Shown: in pieces, positions 32,471 through 42,264 of the stretch
How the letters are laid out: the number at the start of each line of letters is the position of its first letter
Position numbering within the stretch: the first letter of the stretch is position 1
Source of the DNA: Aquibacillus koreensis
GTDB lineage: Bacteria > Bacillota > Bacilli > Bacillales > Amphibacillaceae
DNA length: 61,178 nucleotides
Reading direction: 5' to 3'
Assembly (NCBI RefSeq): GCF_025154055.1
Contig: NZ_JAOALK010000026.1
Coordinates: 1-61,178, forward strand
Notes under the pieces: generated by a model
Databases searched by the model: none
What the model was told of the DNA's origin: nothing
What the model saw: only the letters and a program-made list of their open reading frames with translations
Position numbers and translations under genes: made by a program

Positions 32471-34123
32471 TTGGCATCACTTCCATTAACGGTTAGAGAG
32501 GTTTTGCAAAACAAGTGTTTTGAAGGAGCAAAGGTGATTGCAGGTGAAAAGGGATTGGATCATGCAGTCCGATGGGTTCATATTATGGAGGTTACCCATG
32601 TTGACAAGCTCCTCAACGGGTCGGAATTAATCCTTTCTACAGGCGTTGGTTGGCGTGATTTTCAAACAACGAGTGTCGCCTACCTGAAACAATTGATTAA
32701 AGCTCGGGTTGCCGCCCTTTGTATTGAGCTTGTGAAATACGCCAATGAGATACCGGAAGAAATGATAAACCTAGCAAACAAACACGATTTGCCAATCATC
32801 GTTTTTTATAAAGAAGTTCGTTTTATTGATATTACTCAATCAATTAATAATCAGTTGATGAATAACCAATATAAAATTTTAGCCGATCTTGAAGATTTTT
32901 CGAGAAAGCTAAATCATACGATGCTGTTGCCGAACGCCTTTCATCGCGTACTGAAACTGATCCATCAGTATTTAGGTGTGCAGGTCATTTATCTTTCGAA
33001 GACGAAAGAGGAAACGATCTTTGTCCCACTCCAACATGAAATGGAACAAAAGAAGTTGCTAGCTACCGTGGAGAAGCATAAAGAGAAACGGTTAATCAAT
33101 AGCAACAAGCAATACATCGCTCCGAATGGACTGTATGTTGGACAACCCGTGCAAGCTTTGGACCATAAATTTGCCGATTTAATCATTTTTCCGAAGTACA
33201 AAAATGTAACCGAATATGAACTATTGGTGCTCGATCGTTGTGCGAATGCAATCTCGCAGGATTTAGTTCGAATTTTTTACTTAGAAGAACAAAAAAAGCA
33301 ACAAGAACAACAATGGGTACAGGAATGGCTAAAGGGTGAATGCAGTAAAGATGAAATCCACCAATATTTATCCTCCTTAGATGCTCAACTCAAACCTCAA
33401 GGTGCGGTTGTTTGTTTATGCCGCTTTAATCAAGTAATTGACCGCTCCAATCACTCCTACTTTATAGCCGTTTTTCGAAATGTACTGCAGAGTTACGGGT
33501 ACTACCTCATTTCTTTTTACGATCAAAAACAATTTGTATTTATTTTTATTAACCAACGTTCGCTCACCGACTGGAAAATGAGATTACAGAAGGCAATAGA
33601 CCATATCAATCGCATGGATATGTATGAAACAATAGCTAGCAAGCATGCGTTGTTTGGTGTTGGTAAAATAACGGAAGACATGGAAGCAATCACGGCGAGT
33701 TATGATGCTGCAAAAGAAGCACTACATATCCAAAATCAAGCGAAGATAAAAGATAAAATCTTTTATGAGGACCTTCATGTGTATCGCTTGGTTTCTAGTC
33801 TGAATAACACGGTGAATCTTGATGACTACATGAACGAATATTTAGGTGCAGTTGTTACGTATGATCAAGCCCACAACAGTGAACTTCTCTATACGTTACA
33901 AATTTTTCTTGAATCAAACGGGTCAAAAAACGAGGCGGCCAAACGTTTATTTGTTGTACGGCAAACCTTATATCATCGCCTCGATAAATTAAAAGAACTG
34001 CTCGGGGAAGATTTCATGATGCCTGAAAAACGAGTCACGATTGAATTGTTGTTACATGCATACCGTTACCACAACCCATCAGTGGAGGTACCAGCGGCAG
34101 AAGTAACGGATGCGAGAGGGTGA
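32471..34123 (+). CDS. PucR-family transcriptional regulator
   Basis: 550-aa regulator. Seen: N-terminal PucR domain (residues 4-125, LTVREVLQNKCFEGAKVIAG), a middle GGDEF-like linker region (about 290-410, PQGAVVCLCRFN), and the C-terminal helix-turn-helix (LQIFLESNGSKNEAAKRLFVVRQTLYHRLDKL). The start is TTG 32471 after GGGGGG; no better in-frame start is present. It lies between the preTA-hydA and mmsA blocks and is the natural activator of pyrimidine catabolism here, sensing a pathway intermediate. The target box is proposed at 34244 and 42116. Confidence 0.9.
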   Translation: MASLPLTVREVLQNKCFEGAKVIAGEKGLDHAVRWVHIMEVTHVDKLLNGSELILSTGVGWRDFQTTSVAYLKQLIKARVAALCIELVKYANEIPEEMINLANKHDLPIIVFYKEVRFIDITQSINNQLMNNQYKILADLEDFSRKLNHTMLLPNAFHRVLKLIHQYLGVQVIYLSKTKEETIFVPLQHEMEQKKLLATVEKHKEKRLINSNKQYIAPNGLYVGQPVQALDHKFADLIIFPKYKNVTEYELLVLDRCANAISQDLVRIFYLEEQKKQQEQQWVQEWLKGECSKDEIHQYLSSLDAQLKPQGAVVCLCRFNQVIDRSNHSYFIAVFRNVLQSYGYYLISFYDQKQFVFIFINQRSLTDWKMRLQKAIDHINRMDMYETIASKHALFGVGKITEDMEAITASYDAAKEALHIQNQAKIKDKIFYEDLHVYRLVSSLNNTVNLDDYMNEYLGAVVTYDQAHNSELLYTLQIFLESNGSKNEAAKRLFVVRQTLYHRLDKLKELLGEDFMMPEKRVTIELLLHAYRYHNPSVEVPAAEVTDARG

Positions 34124-34243
34124 ATGGAAGTCACATATTCATAATGGAAGTATTGCCTGGCCATCGTGTCAGGCATTTTTGTGCGGTAGGGGAAGGTGCG
34201 TTCCTTATATAAACAAGTGAATGTGAAATTGATTCGCTATTTG

Positions 34244-34262
34244 TTTGACTCTTTGTCTAATG
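34244..34262 (+). promoter_or_regulatory. Pyrimidine-regulon box upstream of mmsA
   Basis: TTTGACTCTTTGTCTAATG, identical at 18 of 19 positions to the box at 42116. The part CTTTGTCTAA resembles the CNTTGGTTAA core of the Bacillus subtilis PucR box as I recall it. It lies 74 bp before the mmsA start. Confidence 0.6.
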
Positions 34263-34336
34263 ATTCAGATACCTTGCCATACCTATAATGGAGTTAATCA
34301 TTAATACATTAGGACCATCGCAAGGAGGATGTACAC

Positions 34337-35809
34337 ATGTCGATTGTTCAAAACAACGAAACAACCGTTACGACAATAAAAAACTTCGTCGGTGGAAAGT
34401 GGATCGACACTGCTACGAGTCAATACGAAAAGGTGCTTGATCCGGCAACCGGAGCGATCATTGCGGAAGTGCCAATCTCAACAAAAGAGGACGTGGCACA
34501 AGCAGTAGCGGTGGCCAAAGAAGCATTTCAATCATGGAAAAAAGTTCCCGTTCCGAAGCGGGCTCGGATTTTGTTTGCATATCATCAACTGTTAACGGAA
34601 CATCACGAAGAGTTAGCAAAACTCGTAACCAAGGAAAATGGTAAGAGTTACAAAGAGGCGTATGGAGAAGTGCTGAGAGGGATTGAGTGTGTCGAGTTCG
34701 CAACTGGTGCGCCTTCCTTAATGATGGGGGACAATTTATCGACGATTGCAACGGATATCGATTCGCAGTTTTTCCGTTATCCAATTGGAGTCGTGGCGGG
34801 AATCTCTCCCTTTAATTTTCCGATGATGGTTCCGTGTTGGATGTTTCCATTAGCGATTGCTTGTGGCAATACGTTTATTTTAAAGCCATCAGAACGGACG
34901 CCAATTCTGGCCAATCGTTTAGCGGAATTACTGCAGCAAGCAGGTCTCCCAGATGGTGTCATGAATATCGTTCACGGGGCGCATGATGTGGTGAATGGAG
35001 TAATTGATCATGCCGATGTCAAAGCGATCTCTTTTGTCGGTTCAGAACCTGTTGCGCAATATGTGTACAAAAGTGCTGCAGCCAAAGGCAAACGGGTCCA
35101 AGCACTTGCCGGTGCCAAAAACCATCATATTGTTATGCCTGATGCGAACAGAGAAACAGCGATCCAACAGATTATTAATTCCACTTTTGGAAGTGCAGGT
35201 CAAAGGTGTATGGCATGTAGTGCGGTCGTTGCGGTAGGGGATGTGGCGGATGATTTTATCGAAGCATTTAAACAGGCAAGCGATCAAGTCAAAATCGGTA
35301 ATGGTATGGACGAAGATGTCACGCTCACACCAGTCATAAGACAAGATAATCTGAAACGAGCACTAGGTTATATTGAAAAAGGTATCGCAGAAGGTGCAAC
35401 GTTAATTCGCGACGGTCGAAAGGAGATGGACTCCTTTTCGGAAGGGAACTTTTTAGGACCAACGATTTTTGATCATGTTTCACCTGACATGTCGATTGCA
35501 AGAGATGAGCTATTTGCACCAATCTTAAGTATTATTCGAGCGGCTAATTTAGACGAAGCGCTCGAGATTGTGAACCAATCACGATTCGGTAATTCAGCAA
35601 CTTTATATACGGATAGCGCCAAAGCAGTTCGGCAATTCCGTGAAGAAGCCGAACCTGGCATGCTAGGGGTAAACGTTGGTGTACCGGCACCGATGGCATT
35701 CTTTCCGTTTTCGGGTTGGAAAAATTCATTTTTCGGCGATTTACATGTGAATGGAAAAGATGGTGTTGCATTTTTTACTCGAAAGAAAATGATCACGTCC
35801 AGATTTTAA
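34337..35809 (+). CDS. mmsA: CoA-acylating (methyl)malonate-semialdehyde dehydrogenase
   Basis: 490-aa aldehyde dehydrogenase that converts malonate semialdehyde (or the methyl form from thymine) to acetyl-CoA (propionyl-CoA) with NAD and CoA. Seen: [20 protein letters not shown], the catalytic Cys in [13 protein letters not shown] (near residue 290), and the missing general-base Glu typical of the CoA-dependent MmsA/IolA branch ([10 protein letters not shown] in its place). AAGGAGG precedes the ATG. Leads an operon with the aminotransferase and alanine dehydrogenase. Confidence 0.92.
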   Translation: MSIVQNNETTVTTIKNFVGGKWIDTATSQYEKVLDPATGAIIAEVPISTKEDVAQAVAVAKEAFQSWKKVPVPKRARILFAYHQLLTEHHEELAKLVTKENGKSYKEAYGEVLRGIECVEFATGAPSLMMGDNLSTIATDIDSQFFRYPIGVVAGISPFNFPMMVPCWMFPLAIACGNTFILKPSERTPILANRLAELLQQAGLPDGVMNIVHGAHDVVNGVIDHADVKAISFVGSEPVAQYVYKSAAAKGKRVQALAGAKNHHIVMPDANRETAIQQIINSTFGSAGQRCMACSAVVAVGDVADDFIEAFKQASDQVKIGNGMDEDVTLTPVIRQDNLKRALGYIEKGIAEGATLIRDGRKEMDSFSEGNFLGPTIFDHVSPDMSIARDELFAPILSIIRAANLDEALEIVNQSRFGNSATLYTDSAKAVRQFREEAEPGMLGVNVGVPAPMAFFPFSGWKNSFFGDLHVNGKDGVAFFTRKKMITSRF

Positions 35810-35827
35810 TCAAAAGGGGGGATGGAG

Positions 35828-37177
35828 ATGGTCGTTCGTCCTACAGAGGATTTTTTGCAAAAGGATGCAGAAACCATTTGGCATTCGATGAAAAAATACA
35901 ATCCTGCATCCACGATGATCGTTAAGGATGCACAAGGCTCCTGGATTACGGATGTAGATGGGAACAAATATATGGACGCTATGAGTGGACTTTGGTGCGT
36001 CAATGTTGGGTACGGGCGTAAGGAACTAGCGAAAGCGGCTTACGATCAAATGATTGAACTACCTTATTTTCCTTTAACTCAAAGTCATATACCTGCGATT
36101 AAATTAGCAGAGAAGCTAAATAAGTGGCTAGATGATGACTATGTATTTTTCTTTTCCAATAGTGGTTCAGAGGCAAATGAAGTAGCATTTAAAATTACTC
36201 GGCAGTATCATCGGCAAAATAATCAACCAGACCGATGGAAATTCATCTCGCGCTACCGTGCCTATCATGGAAACTCGATGGGGGCTTTGGGTGCTACTGG
36301 TCAGGCGATGAGAAAATATCGGTATGAACCACTAGGGCAAGGCTTTTTACATGTAGCTCCACCAGATTGCTATCGCAGCTCACATCGGAATGATGGCACA
36401 TGCTGCACAGAAAGCGCCAAGGATATCGAGCGCGTCATGACATGGGAGCTTGATGAAACGATCGCGGGTGTGATCATGGAACCGATCATCACAGGTGGCG
36501 GTGTACTCGTTCCACATGACCATTACTTGAAAGATGTCCGAAAAATTTGTGATGATCATGGGGCGTTGTTAATTATTGATGAAGTGATTAACGGCTTTGG
36601 GCGAACTGGAAAGCCATTTGGATTTATGCATTATGGCATCAAACCAGATATGATTACGATGGCAAAAGGATTAACGAGTGCTTATTTGCCGTTATCCGCT
36701 ACGGCCGTTCGAAAAGATATATATGAAGCGTTTAAAGGAACAGAAGACTATGATCATTTTCGCCATATTAATACGTTTGGTGGAAATCCTGCGGCCTGTG
36801 CCGTTGCATTGAAAAACTTAGAAATTTTAGAAGAAGAAAATCTAATAGAACGTGCGGCCGAATTAGGAGATAGACTTACCGTCGAATTGGCTGAACTACA
36901 CAGTCATCCGAATGTTGGCGATATCCGAATCAAAGGGCTATTGGTAGGGATTGAGTTGGTGGAAAGTAAGGCGTCTAGAACCCCGATTCATGTAGACATC
37001 GTGCAGAAAGTCATTGGCAATTGTAAAGAGCGTGGCTTGATTATTGGGAAAAATGGAGATACCGTTGCTGGCTATAATAATATTCTTACGTTAAGTCCAC
37101 CGCTCAGTATGACGGATGAGGATTTTGCATTTATGGTTAGCACGTTAAAAGCAAGTATTTGGGCGATACAGTTTTGA
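35828..37177 (+). CDS. Class III aminotransferase (beta-alanine:pyruvate type)
   Basis: 449-aa PLP enzyme expected to move the amino group of beta-alanine or beta-aminoisobutyrate to pyruvate, giving malonate semialdehyde and alanine. Seen: GLWCVNVGYGRKELAKAA, the PLP-phosphate loop NSGSEANEVAFK, LIIDEVINGFGRTGKPFGF, and the PLP-Lys in MITMAKGLTSAYLPL. The start chosen is ATG 35828, seven bases after AGGGGG; ATG 35822 is too near. Neighbours (MmsA, alanine dehydrogenase) support beta-alanine as substrate. Confidence 0.9.
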   Translation: MVVRPTEDFLQKDAETIWHSMKKYNPASTMIVKDAQGSWITDVDGNKYMDAMSGLWCVNVGYGRKELAKAAYDQMIELPYFPLTQSHIPAIKLAEKLNKWLDDDYVFFFSNSGSEANEVAFKITRQYHRQNNQPDRWKFISRYRAYHGNSMGALGATGQAMRKYRYEPLGQGFLHVAPPDCYRSSHRNDGTCCTESAKDIERVMTWELDETIAGVIMEPIITGGGVLVPHDHYLKDVRKICDDHGALLIIDEVINGFGRTGKPFGFMHYGIKPDMITMAKGLTSAYLPLSATAVRKDIYEAFKGTEDYDHFRHINTFGGNPAACAVALKNLEILEEENLIERAAELGDRLTVELAELHSHPNVGDIRIKGLLVGIELVESKASRTPIHVDIVQKVIGNCKERGLIIGKNGDTVAGYNNILTLSPPLSMTDEDFAFMVSTLKASIWAIQF

Positions 37178-37201
37178 TTTGTTAACGGGGAGGCGATTAC
37201 G

Positions 37202-38326
37202 ATTCGTATTGGCATACCGAAAGAAATAAAAAATAATGAGAATAGAGTGGCGATTGTTCCATCGGGTGTCAGTGATCTGGTTGAATCTGGTCATGAAGTT
37301 TTTGTTCAAGTAGGAGCAGGTATTGGATCAGGATTTTCGGATGCTGCATACGAAGAGAATGGGGCAAAACTTGTAAATACAGCGGAAGAAGCTTGGACTC
37401 AGGAGATGGTGATGAAAGTAAAAGAACCACTTCCGGAAGAATACGCTTTTTTTACAGAAAATCTAATTTTGTTCACGTATTTGCATTTAGCGAATGAACC
37501 CGATTTAACCGAAGCTTTAGTTGCAAAGAAAGTAACGAGTATTGCCTATGAATCTATTGAGCTATCCGATGGCTCCTTGCCGCTACTTACACCGATGAGT
37601 GAAGTAGCGGGAAGAATGGCTACCCAGATCGGTGCACAGTTGCTAGAAAAAACAAAAGGTGGACAAGGCATTCTATTATCTGGCATCCCTGGAGTAAGTA
37701 GAGGGAAAGTGACGATTATTGGAGGCGGTGTAGTCGGGACAAATGCGGCTAAAATCGCAATTGGATTGGGTGCAGATGTGACAATACTAGACGTTAGTCC
37801 AGAGCGGTTACGGGAGCTTGATGATTTGTTTGGTCATGCGATTCATACTGTCATGTCCAATCCTCTCACGATTGCGAGCGCAGTAGCAACGTCTGATTTG
37901 GTTATTGGTGCAGTCCTTTTACCAGGATATCGTGCGCCGATTTTGATAACGGACGACATGGTCAAGTCGATGAAAGAGGGCGCTGTTATTGTGGATGTAG
38001 CCATCGATCAGGGAGGAATTGTAGAGACGATTGACCGGGTTACGAATCATGATCATCCCACCTATATAAAATATGGCGTTGTCCACTATGCCGTAGCAAA
38101 CATGCCTGGTGCAGTCCCACGAACTGCCACGCTCGGATTAACTAACGTGACGCTATCTTATGCTCGAATCATTGCGGACAGAGGAGTGGAAAAACTAGTG
38201 TTGGAAAATGGCCCTGTAGCAAGAGGGATTAATACGATGGGAGGCTATGTGACAAATCAGGCAATTGCAGAAGTGCATGGATTGAAGTATTATCCGGCAG
38301 CTAGTCTGATGTTGGAGTTGACGTAG
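37202..38326 (+). CDS. ald: Alanine dehydrogenase with apparent ATT start
   Basis: 374-aa NAD-dependent L-alanine dehydrogenase: alanine + NAD + water gives pyruvate + ammonia + NADH. It would recycle the alanine formed by the aminotransferase next door. Seen: [20 protein letters not shown] at the N-terminus, VMKVKEP, the Rossmann loop [20 protein letters not shown], and the C-terminal [15 protein letters not shown]. No ATG, GTG or TTG lies in frame between the previous stop and residue 15; the family start aligns with an ATT codon at 37202, eight bases after GGGAGG (37188-37193). Starting at GTG 37247 would delete conserved N-terminal residues. Confidence 0.87.
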   Translation: MRIGIPKEIKNNENRVAIVPSGVSDLVESGHEVFVQVGAGIGSGFSDAAYEENGAKLVNTAEEAWTQEMVMKVKEPLPEEYAFFTENLILFTYLHLANEPDLTEALVAKKVTSIAYESIELSDGSLPLLTPMSEVAGRMATQIGAQLLEKTKGGQGILLSGIPGVSRGKVTIIGGGVVGTNAAKIAIGLGADVTILDVSPERLRELDDLFGHAIHTVMSNPLTIASAVATSDLVIGAVLLPGYRAPILITDDMVKSMKEGAVIVDVAIDQGGIVETIDRVTNHDHPTYIKYGVVHYAVANMPGAVPRTATLGLTNVTLSYARIIADRGVEKLVLENGPVARGINTMGGYVTNQAIAEVHGLKYYPAASLMLELT

Positions 38327-38379
38327 GGTTTCTAGTCTAGCTTTTTGTTTGGTATCCGTTTTTTTATTGCATGAAAAAG

Positions 38380-38413
38380 AATGAGCTGTAATTTAGGCTC
38401 ATTCATTTATTTT
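38380..38413 (+). terminator. Terminator after ald
   Basis: AATGAGC and GCTCATT pair around a 10-base loop, followed by a T-rich tail; it also serves the convergent ASCH gene. Confidence 0.6.
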
Positions 38414-38414
38414 G

Positions 38415-38768
38415 TTAAAAAATCGATTCAGGAAGGTTGACCCAAATAATGGCCCCCATCGGATGCTTGTATGGAATTGGTTCCTTATAAATTTTTGGAT
38501 CATCTATCACCCAAGCATAAGTCTTTTTATATGGTAATTGGACAGCATCTTCACTCTCGATGCAGTGATATTTTTTATTTGTTTGATAATCTTCCAAGCT
38601 CAACGCTTTACTATCAACGATATTCACTTCACCGAACACCTTGCCAGAACCACTCTTTATTAAAACAACTGGACCTCTGATTTTTGTATTGGATCCCCTG
38701 ATTTCCCAACTCTTTTTTCCTTCTAAGATAAGCTCAATCCACGGTGATCTAATAACTAAACCTTTCAT
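38415..38768 (-). CDS. ASCH-domain protein
   Basis: 117-aa protein with the ASCH fold: IRSPWIELILEGKKSWEIRG (signature with conserved Lys/Glu), VFGEVNIVDSKALSLEDY, and a C-terminal GAIIWVNL strand. ASCH proteins bind RNA, and some hydrolyse modified nucleosides such as N4-acetylcytidine, but the residues alone do not decide the function. GGAG precedes the ATG. Confidence 0.82.
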   Translation of the reverse strand: MKGLVIRSPWIELILEGKKSWEIRGSNTKIRGPVVLIKSGSGKVFGEVNIVDSKALSLEDYQTNKKYHCIESEDAVQLPYKKTYAWVIDDPKIYKEPIPYKHPMGAIIWVNLPESIF

Positions 38769-38809
38769 TTTGTTTTCTCCTCTGGAATAAATATTAAAGT
38801 AATTTCTGA

Positions 38810-39097
38810 CTAAGATTCCATTTTATATGTTACAAAAAATGGTGTTAACAACGAACCTACCAAGAGTATGATTATCCCTATTACGAGTGTTAGAGTGAAG
38901 CTTTCGAAAGGGGTTAGGAAATTCATAAAAATCATGGAAGGCAAGATTGTACAAAAAACAAAAGTAAACCTGCCCAAAAGGCTTATTCTGTGTTCCGTTC
39001 CACAGGTACTGCACGCAATTGGTTTATATGTCCATATGAAAGATTTATAGATTTTACTCCAACTGAATGGAGTATTACATTTATCACATTTCTGCAA
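38810..39097 (-). CDS. Zinc-finger/helix membrane protein (TIGR04104-like)
   Basis: 95-aa protein with an N-terminal zinc ribbon (KCDKCNTPFSWSKIYKS...IACSTCG) and two C-terminal membrane helices. This arrangement fits the putative zinc finger/helix family TIGR04104. The start chosen is TTG 39097 after AGGTGG, which gives the usual MxKCxxC N-terminus; the frame extends to ATG 39112 without a good site. Function unknown. Confidence 0.7.
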   Translation of the reverse strand: MQKCDKCNTPFSWSKIYKSFIWTYKPIACSTCGTEHRISLLGRFTFVFCTILPSMIFMNFLTPFESFTLTLVIGIIILLVGSLLTPFFVTYKMES

Positions 39098-39149
39098 GTT
39101 AAACCACCTCATTAATTAGTGAGTCATAAATATTGTACGGCATGGATTG

Positions 39150-39650
39150 TTATGATTCTTTTCCGCTAAACTCTATAATATTTAACCCCTCGGACGCCTC
39201 TGGTGTTTCAAAAAATTTAGTAACATGATTAAACATCGCTTCCGTGTCAAAGGCTGCTCTTTCAGGTTGTTCGTTACGCCTTTTCGCAATTTGGCTTAAG
39301 CATTGGTCGTTGCTTAGATTAAGGAAAATAAGTTGATGGCTTGCATTGACCTCTGACGCTATATCCAAAAACCATTTTCGCAGTTTTTGCGTGTTAGCTG
39401 GAAAATCCATTACGACATCTGTACCAACACTTAATATGTTTTGGACATGCTTTTTCACCAACGGCTTAAGCAACGCAGAGAATTTAATATAGTCCTCAAA
39501 TGATTCAATCTGATTGGGATATAGAGATGAAATCCATTCATCCTCAGACAACAGTACCGCATGCTTATCAATCGCCCATTGTTTTGATTTAGTCGATTTT
39601 CCAGCACCCATTTTTCCACAGAAAAAGTAAAGCGTCCCCACTTGGTTCAT
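39150..39650 (-). CDS. P-loop kinase-like ATPase
   Basis: 166-aa AAA_33-type protein: Walker A FFCGKMGAGKSTKSK, a DEDW-type acidic residue after beta-strand 2 (LLSEDEWISSLYP), VVMDFPANT as Walker B-like strand, and a lid region with paired Arg (RRNEQPERAAF). It probably phosphorylates a small molecule. GGGGG precedes the ATG. Substrate unknown; neighbour of the phosphotransferase gene at 40002. Confidence 0.75.
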   Translation of the reverse strand: MNQVGTLYFFCGKMGAGKSTKSKQWAIDKHAVLLSEDEWISSLYPNQIESFEDYIKFSALLKPLVKKHVQNILSVGTDVVMDFPANTQKLRKWFLDIASEVNASHQLIFLNLSNDQCLSQIAKRRNEQPERAAFDTEAMFNHVTKFFETPEASEGLNIIEFSGKES

Positions 39651-39719
39651 ATTTTTGCCCCCTACTTATTTTATTGGTTATTGGTTGTTGCCCGACGATC
39701 CGTTTGCATTATTTGAAAG

Positions 39720-39968
39720 TCAGATGAAGAAAAATACTAATAAAAATCCAACCATAAGCATCAAGTCAACAATAAAATTCATATCTTTCTTGTTCGAAAA
39801 GTAGGATTCAATCGTAGTTATAAAAAAGATAGAAGAAACTAAGAGGAATAGGATCTTGATATTAAAATTATTGTTAATAGTTCCTGCAATTATTAAAACA
39901 AGCGTAATTATTGCAATAATAATCTTAATGGATGAAAAAAGTTTTCCCCTTTTGATTAAAGTTTCCAT
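39720..39968 (-). CDS. Small membrane protein, unknown
   Basis: 82-aa protein with three predicted membrane helices; basic at the N-terminus, inside. AAGGAGG is eight bases from the ATG. No family recognised. Lies 33 bases after the phosphotransferase gene on the same strand. Confidence 0.62.
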   Translation of the reverse strand: METLIKRGKLFSSIKIIIAIITLVLIIAGTINNNFNIKILFLLVSSIFFITTIESYFSNKKDMNFIVDLMLMVGFLLVFFFI

Positions 39969-40001
39969 TGCATAGGTTACCTCCTTTTGTTTAATAAGAC
40001 G

Positions 40002-40940
40002 CTAAATCCTAAGCATAGACTGATTAAGCTCAAGCCTCATTCGAAAGTGATTCATTATTCTAATTTGTTCTTCCGTTAACTTCTCTTTATCCCAGTACAT
40101 GTGCATTAAACTGTATTCAAATACCTCTTTCAGTTTTATGAATAGAGGAAGTTTATCTAACATTTCCGCGGATAACTCATTTTCTTCTTGGTACCCTTCT
40201 ATAATTGCTTTTGTAATACGTTGTCCATGGTCAACGATGTTACCTCCACCAACAAACGAATACTCTATTGCACTATAGATTGGAACTGCTAAATCAAAAA
40301 TATAAAAATGTTTCTCACAATCTTGAAAATCAACCATTGTCAGATTCGAGTTTTCATCAACCAATGTGTTTTCTAACCATAAGTCCCCGTGTAACAATCC
40401 ATAATTGTGATCATGTGGTATTTTTTTAATAGTGGATAAAACTTCTTCGGCAATGCCTCTAATAATACTTTCCTCTTTCGGAATATATTTAAGAAAGTTA
40501 TACTCTTCATTATCATACCAATCATTGATAAATCTAACTGAATACATTTCTTCATACTTCTTGGATAGACGATGTAATATCCCGATTTGCTGCCCTAATT
40601 TTCTTAAGATCTTTGCGTTCCATTCCGTTTTTGGTAGGTGTACACCAGGAGCAGCTTTATACAGAACAGTTAAGATTTCCTTGTTATCAAGCGTTATTTT
40701 TTCTACTACATTACCATGTAAAGAAGATATAGTTGGTGATACGCCGAAACCTTCTTTAAATAAGAAATTCGTATAATTTACTTCTTCTACCTGTTCATCA
40801 AAACTTTTATAGTTTGTAATCCTTGCAAAGTAAGAACCTTCCTTAGCAGTGCATCGGAACATCTCATTGGTTACTGCTTCAACATTAGTTATGTCAACTG
40901 GATATGTAGTATTAAGTAGTTCAAGTATCTTTTGTGTCAC
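40002..40940 (-). CDS. APH-family phosphotransferase
   Basis: 312-aa protein of the aminoglycoside phosphotransferase/choline kinase fold. Seen: the catalytic loop LLHGDLWLENTLV and the metal site VDFQDCEKHF; N-terminal lobe with TVLYKAAPG. The natural substrate may be an antibiotic, homoserine, choline or other small alcohol and cannot be told apart here. The start chosen is GTG 40940, eight bases after AAAGGAG, rather than the open frame to 40976. Confidence 0.8.
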   Translation of the reverse strand: MTQKILELLNTTYPVDITNVEAVTNEMFRCTAKEGSYFARITNYKSFDEQVEEVNYTNFLFKEGFGVSPTISSLHGNVVEKITLDNKEILTVLYKAAPGVHLPKTEWNAKILRKLGQQIGILHRLSKKYEEMYSVRFINDWYDNEEYNFLKYIPKEESIIRGIAEEVLSTIKKIPHDHNYGLLHGDLWLENTLVDENSNLTMVDFQDCEKHFYIFDLAVPIYSAIEYSFVGGGNIVDHGQRITKAIIEGYQEENELSAEMLDKLPLFIKLKEVFEYSLMHMYWDKEKLTEEQIRIMNHFRMRLELNQSMLRI

Positions 40941-41129
40941 AATTATTTCTCCTTTCGTTATTCTAACAACTTGCAACTTCCATTATGTACCTCATAAATA
41001 TGTAAGCTGTATATACATTCATTCAATACCATTCCAAAATTATCCTTTATTTTTAAAAAACAGATAAATATTTCTAGTGGTATGGTAAAATAATCCTGTT
41101 CTTATTTGATTATAAAAGGGGATAGGTAC

Positions 41130-41891
41130 GTGAAAGAAGATTTAAAGCCTATGTATTTTGGAGAGTCTTTACTCTTGTTTGGTATTCCTGGAATTATTCT
41201 ATATTGTAATATTTATTATGGAGTGCCATATCTTGATTCTCTTGGAGTACCTTTAATTATTAGTTTTCCTTTAGCGTTATATGGACTATTATTTCTTTTG
41301 TTTATTGCTTCTTTAATTGCTTATAAATTAGAGGGGAATCCAAGTACGCTGGCAGGTTTAACCAAGCGTTTTCGACTGACAAAGTTAAATAAAAAGATGG
41401 GCTTCATATCCATTGGTACATTTATAGTCGTCATGATCATGGAAGAACTACTTAAATTCACAAGCGGAATACTGGCAAAAATGTCCGTCTTTGCACCACC
41501 CGACATTTTGCCTGAGTTTATCGATCCAAACCAAACGTTATCATTCCCATTAACAGCGTTCATGGGTGTCTCGTTAGAGGGGAATTGGTGGATCCTACTT
41601 GTATGGCTTCTTTGCCTCGCATGTAACATTCTAGGTGAAGAGTTCTGGTGGCGAGGTTATATTTTACCGCGGCAGGAATTAGCTTTTGGGAAAAAGGCGT
41701 GGCTCGTTCACGGAGCATTGTTACTGCTCGTGTTTCATGCATTCTTAAAATGGAACTATATTGTCCTGATTCCTATTTGTTTCATACTCCCATACATGGC
41801 ACAAAGGTATCAAAATACGTGGATCCCTGCTATTATTCATGGAATCGGTAATGGGTTATTTTTTGCATTTATTATACCGGGAATCTTTTAA
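41130..41891 (+). CDS. CPBP-family intramembrane metalloprotease
   Basis: 253-aa membrane protein with about seven helices and the CPBP (CAAX-protease and bacteriocin-processing) motifs: EEFWWRGYILPR (EExxxR), followed by VHGALLLLVFHAFLK and the late AIIHGIGNG. Members cleave in the membrane; in bacilli some help with bacteriocin immunity or sigma-factor control. The start is GTG 41130 after AGGGGATAGG. Confidence 0.8.
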   Translation: MKEDLKPMYFGESLLLFGIPGIILYCNIYYGVPYLDSLGVPLIISFPLALYGLLFLLFIASLIAYKLEGNPSTLAGLTKRFRLTKLNKKMGFISIGTFIVVMIMEELLKFTSGILAKMSVFAPPDILPEFIDPNQTLSFPLTAFMGVSLEGNWWILLVWLLCLACNILGEEFWWRGYILPRQELAFGKKAWLVHGALLLLVFHAFLKWNYIVLIPICFILPYMAQRYQNTWIPAIIHGIGNGLFFAFIIPGIF

Positions 41892-41940
41892 TGAAAGTAC
41901 TAGAACTGTGCCATCCTTTTCTTATATTAAAAGTAAACAT

Positions 41941-41980
41941 ACCTATCCTCTATTGAAGTTTTAAAGAGGATAGGTTTTTT
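41941..41980 (+). terminator. Intrinsic terminator
   Basis: CCTATCCTCT and AGAGGATAGG form a 10-bp stem followed by TTTTTT. Ends the CPBP gene. The rest of the gap to 42264 holds the regulon box at 42116. Confidence 0.88.
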
Positions 41981-42115
41981 ATGAGCTAACAAGACATCTC
42001 TTCCGAAAAATTGCCTCGTTTGATTCCTACCAATCTTTACAGAAAAACATATTCTTCCTATTGTTGATCCAAATTAAATCACGGTTTGATAAAGTGAAAC
42101 CATTTCGCCCATGCT

Positions 42116-42134
42116 TTTGACACTTTGTCTAATG
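42116..42134 (+). promoter_or_regulatory. Pyrimidine-regulon box upstream of the ABC importer
   Basis: TTTGACACTTTGTCTAATG, one base different from the box in front of mmsA 7.9 kb away. It lies 130 bp before the ATPase start. Confidence 0.6.
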
Positions 42135-42264
42135 TTATAGAGCAACGTAAGCGATAGAATGTAAAGAAACATTACATGCGTGATTGGAAGTGTTAGAAAC
42201 ACTAACAACAATAGCCTTCTGTACTAGAGGCGAAATGAAGATACAAAAGGGGGAGGGAATTTTT

